A stretch of DNA of 64,000 bases from positions 62,001 to 126,000 of the forward strand of contig CP097969.1 in the NCBI GenBank assembly GCA_023703575.1, read 5' to 3'. Every line of letters begins with the position of its first letter. Positions within the stretch are counted from its first letter, which is position 1. The position numbers were made by a program, and so were the translations under genes. Positions 59,347 through 64,000 of this stretch are shown here, in pieces. The stretch comes from SAR86 cluster bacterium (GTDB taxonomy: Bacteria; Pseudomonadota; Gammaproteobacteria; Magnimaribacterales; Magnimaribacteraceae). A model generated the notes under the pieces. It was not told the origin of the DNA, ran no database searches, and saw only the letters and a list, made by a program, of their open reading frames with translations.

Positions 59347-60202
59347 TATCCTTAATGGCTTTTGCCAAATCTAAAGGCTGGTCCAATAAAACATGATGTG
59401 CAGCCTTTTCTATCGCCAACATTGGAGTGCCTTCAGGAACATTCTCTCTCATAAAACTTAGAATTTCGTCGGTCATCATATTGCTTTCGGTTCCGTAAAT
59501 AATTCCCAGATTACATTTCAACTCAAAAGCTTGATTCTTTGTCATATGTGAAAAGCCTAATTTATCAAAAATTGTGTCATCAAATTTCCATTGGTATCCA
59601 TTTTCCACTTCTCTGATAGACCATTCGGCTATATATTTAACCAAAAATTCATTTTCACATTCCTGCTCCGGGGTCAGTCTAAATCTCTCTAAAATAGCAT
59701 CTCTCGTTGGATAGGTTTTTATTCTTCTTATAGGCCCACTTCTAACATGAGTTGAATAGTCATAGGTTGGTGGTCTGATGGGTGAATCTATCATTATTAT
59801 TCCCCCAAGCTCTTTGTCAGATATAGTACCAGCAAAAGCACTCATAAAACCCCCCATGCTGTGCCCACAAATAATGGGATCAGATATCTCAAAAAAGCCA
59901 CTATCTTCAGCTACTGATAAGATTTCTTTTGCATAAAGTTGAGCTGAATAGTCTTCTCTATGATCACTATCACCCATTCCGGACATATCTATTGCACTAA
60001 TTTGAAAATCTTCCAACAATAAAGGGGCTATAAAGTCCCACCAGTGAGAATGACTTCCACTGCCATGAACTAGGACCATGCCAGGTTTAGTTGCATCACC
60101 CCAATGTTGATAGTGAACATTTCCATCATCAACATTTATACTCCTTTGTTTCTTTGGTATTGACAAAGCTTCTTTAAACCATTCAGGATGAGAATTCACC
60201 AT
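59327..60202 (-). CDS. alpha/beta-fold hydrolase
   Basis: The 291-residue protein has the canonical fold: oxyanion strand GMVLVHGSGSHSHWWDF, nucleophile elbow ICGHSMGGFMSAF (Ser in GHSMG), and the catalytic His in EKAAHHVLLDQPLD, with a likely acid Asp in MIDSPIRPP or TESNMMTDE. There is no signal peptide. SAR86-like genomes carry many such hydrolases of unknown substrate. Its 3' end overlaps the putative small membrane ORF by 20 bases. It is divergent from the NUDIX gene across 86 bases. Confidence 0.9.
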   Translation of the reverse strand: MVNSHPEWFKEALSIPKKQRSINVDDGNVHYQHWGDATKPGMVLVHGSGSHSHWWDFIAPLLLEDFQISAIDMSGMGDSDHREDYSAQLYAKEILSVAEDSGFFEISDPIICGHSMGGFMSAFAGTISDKELGGIIMIDSPIRPPTYDYSTHVRSGPIRRIKTYPTRDAILERFRLTPEQECENEFLVKYIAEWSIREVENGYQWKFDDTIFDKLGFSHMTKNQAFELKCNLGIIYGTESNMMTDEILSFMRENVPEGTPMLAIEKAAHHVLLDQPLDLAKAIKDIAKKWV

Positions 60203-60288
60203 TTAGACATTCCTTTGAAATAAATTTATAGTTAATTAAGTTTTTGAAGATGCTAGTCTATTATAATCTTAGACAATAAGGACGATTT

Positions 60289-61137
60289 ATGAAAAATCCA
60301 CTACAAGGTGCAAATACTCAGATGGCAGACCCGAATGAAGAACCGACTGTCCCTCAGGCTGCTGCAACAGTTTTATTGGTTAGAGATTCCAAAGATGAAG
60401 GAATAGAGGTCTTTTTAGTTGAAAGGGCATCTAAAGCAAATTTTGGAGGTGCATTTGTTTTTCCTGGTGGAAAAGTAGATCCAGAAGATGGCTTAGATAA
60501 TATGGAGGAAATAACAACCGGCTCATCTGATCAGTACCTTTCTAATATTCTAGGCGAAGAAAAAGGAGGTCTAGCATACTGGGTGGCCTGTATCAGGGAA
60601 TGTTTTGAGGAAGCGGGAATATTAATTGCTTTTAGGGAAGATGGCTCTACATTTGACCCCTCAGATTCTGATGAAAGGCAAAGATTTATGGAGTATAGAA
60701 ATAGACTAAATGCTGGAGAGGCTGTACTAGAAGAGATGTGTAAGAATGAAAAACTAACCCTTGCTACTGAAAGACTTGCTTATTTGGCCCATTGGATAAC
60801 TCCTAAAATAGAAAAGAGAAGATATACAACTCGTTTCTTTGTAGCTATTGCACCTCAAGGTCAAGAGGGCCTTCATGATGGTTCGGAGAGTGTAAATAGT
60901 TTGTGGATTAAACCTGAAGATGCCCTGCAACAACAAAAAGACGGAAAACTTTTATTAATAATGCCTACTATTAAAAATCTCGAGAGTATATGTGGTTACT
61001 CAAATGTTGAATCACTCCTGGAGGATAAATCCTCAATAGACCCATCAACAATTCCTACAATTGAACCTAAGTTTTTTATGGAAGATGGAAAAATGGTAGG
61101 ACTTCTTCCTGGAGATAAAGGTTACGAGGACCATTGA
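60289..61137 (+). CDS. NUDIX hydrolase, NUDT19/acyl-CoA-diphosphatase-like
   Basis: The 282-residue protein carries a NUDIX domain near its start: AATVLLVRDSKDEGIEV, FVFPGGKVDPEDGL and the box end ACIRECFEEAGILIAF. The long insertion between the GG and REcFEEAG parts and the later WITPKIEKRRYTTRFFVA match the NUDT7/NUDT19-type coenzyme A or acyl-CoA diphosphatases, though general NUDIX roles are possible. An AAGGA is 9 bases upstream of the ATG and a TATAAT (60262-60267) lies 22 bases upstream. The MBL-fold gene overlaps its end by 4 bases (ATGA). Confidence 0.88.
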   Translation: MKNPLQGANTQMADPNEEPTVPQAAATVLLVRDSKDEGIEVFLVERASKANFGGAFVFPGGKVDPEDGLDNMEEITTGSSDQYLSNILGEEKGGLAYWVACIRECFEEAGILIAFREDGSTFDPSDSDERQRFMEYRNRLNAGEAVLEEMCKNEKLTLATERLAYLAHWITPKIEKRRYTTRFFVAIAPQGQEGLHDGSESVNSLWIKPEDALQQQKDGKLLLIMPTIKNLESICGYSNVESLLEDKSSIDPSTIPTIEPKFFMEDGKMVGLLPGDKGYEDH

Positions 61138-61964
61138 TGGAAGCTGAAAAAGTTGTACAAATCTCCCCATTAATAAGAAGGATTACGGCTGGCAATGGAA
61201 GTGTTTTTACTGGACCTGGTACAAATACCTACTTAGTAGGCAATGAAGAAGTAACAGTTATCGATCCCGGACCTGCTATGCAGGATCATATCGATGCCAT
61301 TTTAGCTGCCTCTAAAAATATCAAACAAATACTAGTGACTCATACACATCCAGATCATTCTCCTGGGGTTCGTTTACTTAAAAACAAGTTAGGCATTCCA
61401 GCTTATGGCATGCTTACGAGCTCTACAAAAAATCAAGATACAACTTTTAGCCCAGAAAGACTTTTAGAAGATGGGGAGTTGCTTGAAGAGAATGAATTTT
61501 CATTAGAAGTGGTTCATACGCCTGGTCATGCCTCTAATCATCTCTGTTTTATTCTGAAGGAAGAGAAATTTATTTTTACAGGAGATCATATTATGAGTGG
61601 CTCTACTGTAGTTATAGGACCGCCAGATGGAAACATGAATCAGTATATAAATTCATTAGAAAAACTTAAGGACTACGATATTGAAAAGATAGCACCTGGT
61701 CATGGTGATATCTTAGAAAACCCTCATGAAGTAGCTGACTGGATAATTAGCCATAGATTAGAAAGAGAGAAGAAGGTATTTTCGGCTCTCAAAGAGGCTT
61801 CTCGAGGAACGCCCGAATCTTTGGTAGAAAGGGTTTATGATGATGTAGATTCTTCTTTATTTCCTATCGCAAAAGCTTCGCTTTTGGCCCATCTAATAAA
61901 ACTTGAAGAAGATAAGGTTATTGCAAAAGAAGGCGAAGAGTATATTTGGGAAGAACTTAATTAA
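61134..61964 (+). CDS. MBL-fold metallo-hydrolase, LACTB2-like
   Basis: The 276-residue protein has the full metallo-beta-lactamase fold motif set: VTHTHPDHSPGVRLL (HxHxDH), the next His in VVHTPGHASNHLCF, Asp in FTGDHIMSGSTVV, and a distal His in IAPGHGDILENP. The GPGTNTYLVGNEEVTVIDPGPA start and a C-terminal winged-helix-like domain are as in human LACTB2 and bacterial relatives. Adjacent NUDIX and MBL-fold genes overlapping by 4 bases are a recurrent pair, perhaps for CoA or acyl-CoA turnover or RNA processing. The stop overlaps the convergent msrA stop by 8 bases. Confidence 0.9.
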   Translation: MMEAEKVVQISPLIRRITAGNGSVFTGPGTNTYLVGNEEVTVIDPGPAMQDHIDAILAASKNIKQILVTHTHPDHSPGVRLLKNKLGIPAYGMLTSSTKNQDTTFSPERLLEDGELLEENEFSLEVVHTPGHASNHLCFILKEEKFIFTGDHIMSGSTVVIGPPDGNMNQYINSLEKLKDYDIEKIAPGHGDILENPHEVADWIISHRLEREKKVFSALKEASRGTPESLVERVYDDVDSSLFPIAKASLLAHLIKLEEDKVIAKEGEEYIWEELN

Positions 61965-62598
61965 TTTTTACCCCTGTGCCGGCTAGAGCACAATAACCAT
62001 CAGGATTTTTAGCTAGATATTGCTGATGATAATGTTCCGCATAATAAAAGATACCAGCTTCCTTAACTTCAGTCGTAATTGAGCCAAATCCGTTTAAATT
62101 TAATTGAGATTGATATTTTTGTTTTGTCTCAGCAATGATTTCTTTCTCATCATCTGAGGAGTAATAAATACCCGATCTATATTGGGTACCCATATCATTA
62201 CCTTGTCTCATGCCTTGAGTAGGATCATGATCTTCCCAAAATGTTTTTAGTAATGATCCATAACTTACAATTGTAGGATCATAAACAACAAGAACAACTT
62301 CATTATGTCCTGTAAAACCGGTACAAACTTCTTTATAAGATGGATTTTTTGTATATCCACCAGCATATCCTGCTGCAGTAGAATAGACGCCATCTAATTC
62401 CCAAAACCTTCTCTCAACTCCCCAAAAACATCCCATTCCAAATATGGCTTGTTTTAGGTGATCTGGAAAAGGACCTTTTAATGGCGTTCCCTTTACAAAG
62501 TGGTGCTCTGGAACTTCAACTTCCTCTTCTCTGCCAATCAAAGCTTCAGATTCAAGAGGTAGGATGCTTTTTTTGTTCAGTAAATCTATTAACGACAT
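61957..62598 (-). CDS. msrA: peptide methionine sulfoxide reductase MsrA
   Basis: MsrA reduces methionine-S-sulfoxide in proteins and free methionine. The 213-residue protein has an N-terminal extension (LLNKKSILPLESEALIG) as in E. coli-type MsrA and the signature AIFGMGCFWGVERRFWEL with the catalytic Cys. It continues with STAAGYAGGYTKNPSYKEV, TGHNEVVLVVYDP, FWEDHDPTQGMRQGNDMGTQYRS (parts), and the terminal resolving region QQYLAKNPDGYCAL. It is coupled to acs by a one-base overlap (TAATG). Confidence 0.95.
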   Translation of the reverse strand: MSLIDLLNKKSILPLESEALIGREEEVEVPEHHFVKGTPLKGPFPDHLKQAIFGMGCFWGVERRFWELDGVYSTAAGYAGGYTKNPSYKEVCTGFTGHNEVVLVVYDPTIVSYGSLLKTFWEDHDPTQGMRQGNDMGTQYRSGIYYSSDDEKEIIAETKQKYQSQLNLNGFGSITTEVKEAGIFYYAEHYHQQYLAKNPDGYCALAGTGVKIN

Positions 62599-64000
62599 TA
62601 TTTATTCTCTCTATTTGAAATGAGTTCATCAACTACAGATGGATCTGCTAAAGTTGTGGTATCACCTAAGTTATCAATTTCGTTGGTGGCAATTTTTCTC
62701 AATATTCTTCTCATAATCTTACCAGATCTTGTCTTTGGTAATCCAGGAGCCCATTGAATAATATCTGGTTTAGCAATAGGTCCTATTTCTTTTGCAACCA
62801 GTTGAACTAAATCATATTTGAGGTCTTCTTCTGGCAAAATACCAGACATCAAAGTTACGTAGCAATAGATACCTTGTCCCTTAATATCATGTTCATAACC
62901 AACTACTGCCGCTTCAGCTACATCTTTATGAAGAACTAAAGCGCTTTCAACTTCTGCTGTCCCTAATCTATGGCCAGATACGTTAAGTACGTCATCTACT
63001 CTTCCAGTTATCCAATAATATCCATCTGAATCCCTTCTCGCTCCATCGCCAGTTGTGTAGTACCCAGGATACATTGAGTAGTAAGTATCTATGCATCTTT
63101 GATGGTCACCATATACCGTTCTGATTTGAGAGGGCCAGCTAGATTTAATGACAAGATTTCCAGAACCCTCGCCTATAATTTCTTTTCCACTTTCGTCAAG
63201 AAGAGCTGGCTCAATTCCAAGAAAAGGTTTTGTGGCACTTCCTGGCTTCATAGAAGTAAATCCTGCTACAGGGGTAATCATCATGGCTCCAGTTTCAGTC
63301 TGCCACCAAGTATCGACTATTGGACAAGAAGAATCTCCAACAACTTTGAAATACCATTCCCAAGCTTCAGGATTTATAGGTTCTCCCACCGTCCCTAAGA
63401 TTCTTAGTGAATCTCTGCTCGATGATTTAACAAATTCATCACCTTGTGCCATAAGAGCTCTTAGAGCAGTTGGTGCTGTATAAAAAATATTTACTTTGTG
63501 TTTATCAATAACTTCCCAAAATCTTGAAGGCGAGGGAAAAGTGGGTATTCCTTCAAAGATTAATGATGTTGCACCATTTGCTAGAGGTCCATAAACAATA
63601 TAAGAATGCCCAGTAACCCAGCCAACATCAGCAGTACACCAATATATCTCATCATCTTTATAGTCGAATACCAGCTTGTGAGACATGGCAGCTTGAAGAA
63701 GATATCCACCTGTAGTGTGTAAAACTCCCTTTGGCTTACCTGTTGATCCAGATGTATAGAGAATAAATAGGGGATCTTCGGAGTCCATTATTTCTGGTTC
63801 GCAATTGGAAGGAACGTCTTTTGAAATTTCTTCAAATCTAACATCACAGTTCTCATTCCATGAAATCTCTGCTCCTGTTCTGGTGACGACTAGAACAGTG
63901 TGGACATTTGGACATCCTTGAAGAGCCTCGTCGACGTTCTGTTTAAGAGGAACTTTTTTCCCTCCTCTCAAGCCCTCATCAGCAGTGATAACAGTCTGGC
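62598..64000 (-). CDS. acs: acetyl-CoA synthetase, C-terminal part (5' end outside window)
   Basis: Acs activates acetate to acetyl-CoA through acetyl-AMP. The frame remains open to the window edge, where the start of the visible part reads [14 protein letters not shown], so a TTG at 63971 is an internal Leu, not a start. Motifs seen are [17 protein letters not shown] (A3), [12 protein letters not shown] (A5), [20 protein letters not shown] (A7), [20 protein letters not shown] (A8) and the regulatory acetylation site in [12 protein letters not shown] (Lys). About 465 of an expected 650 residues are in the window. msrA starts at its stop (TAATG). Confidence 0.96.
   Translation of the reverse strand, partial: QTVITADEGLRGGKKVPLKQNVDEALQGCPNVHTVLVVTRTGAEISWNENCDVRFEEISKDVPSNCEPEIMDSEDPLFILYTSGSTGKPKGVLHTTGGYLLQAAMSHKLVFDYKDDEIYWCTADVGWVTGHSYIVYGPLANGATSLIFEGIPTFPSPSRFWEVIDKHKVNIFYTAPTALRALMAQGDEFVKSSSRDSLRILGTVGEPINPEAWEWYFKVVGDSSCPIVDTWWQTETGAMMITPVAGFTSMKPGSATKPFLGIEPALLDESGKEIIGEGSGNLVIKSSWPSQIRTVYGDHQRCIDTYYSMYPGYYTTGDGARRDSDGYYWITGRVDDVLNVSGHRLGTAEVESALVLHKDVAEAAVVGYEHDIKGQGIYCYVTLMSGILPEEDLKYDLVQLVAKEIGPIAKPDIIQWAPGLPKTRSGKIMRRILRKIATNEIDNLGDTTTLADPSVVDELISNRENK

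Noticed and set aside
1-64000. tRNA, rRNA, CRISPR, integrase or attachment sites
   Set aside because: Reading the intergenic gaps gave no cloverleaf-like segments, repeat arrays or integrase genes; nearly all space is coding.

Overview
The window is 64 kb of AT-rich, gene-dense bacterial chromosome with very short intergenic gaps and many overlapping genes. Gene content and order point to a streamlined marine gammaproteobacterium, most like the SAR86 clade. The supporting signs are ubiE-ubiB-hisE-tatABC, miaB-phoH-ybeY-corC-lnt, rpiA divergent from ilvA, 6S RNA between ygfA and zapA, pepP-ubiH, rpmE-priA, many alpha/beta hydrolases, a class C beta-lactamase-type serine hydrolase, NUDIX proteins and valine catabolism. 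The taxon is an inference; no rRNA or marker phylogeny could be run. No insertion sequence, prophage, CRISPR array, tRNA or rRNA was recognised, and no gene-free stretch exceeds 300 bases.

Layout. 1-4.0 kb: sugar-phosphate genes (transketolase 3' part, pgk, class I fba) plus dtd. 4.0-10.9 kb (minus strand): a Tat-exported HisC-like aminotransferase, a TauE-type permease, tatC-tatB-tatA, hisE, ubiB, ubiE and a lipoprotein. 10.9-18.2 kb: orn, a DUF1820 gene, miaB, phoH, ybeY, corC, lnt, an L,D-transpeptidase and a periplasmic glutathione peroxidase homologue. 18.2-30.1 kb: rpiA, ilvA, ygfA, 6S RNA, zapA, a coiled-coil partner, pepP, ubiH, rpmG, rpmB, coaBC, a serine hydrolase, L31 with a long acidic tail, and priA.

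30-41 kb is accessory: an SDR, a methyltransferase, two exported esterases (one with EF-hands), then an Anbu proteasome-like peptidase divergent from a circularly permuted ATP-grasp and an alpha-E gene. Their shared 212-bp start-to-start region carries two divergent sigma-54-type elements and an NtrC-like palindrome. This is the most interesting system in the window: a predicted nitrogen-responsive peptide-ligase/peptidase module without its usual transglutaminase. A 2OG-Fe(II) oxygenase, an aldo/keto reductase, a Gfo/Idh oxidoreductase and an L2HGDH-like flavoprotein follow.

41-48.3 kb: a metallophosphoesterase, tsaE, nnrD/E, a CrtC-like unknown, an LLM flavin enzyme, and an MFS transporter gene split by a 1,049-bp near-identical tandem duplication. 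48.3-52.5 kb: an MMPL/RND exporter, a predicted outer-membrane barrel and a LolA-like protein, probably a lipid-trafficking unit. 52.5-58 kb: a five-gene valine degradation operon (mmsA, acyl-CoA dehydrogenase, enoyl-CoA hydratase, 3-hydroxyisobutyryl-CoA hydrolase, mmsB). 58-64 kb: a 5'-truncated nitronate monooxygenase relative, a DUF1330 protein, an alpha/beta hydrolase, a NUDIX plus MBL-fold pair, msrA and the 3' part of acs.
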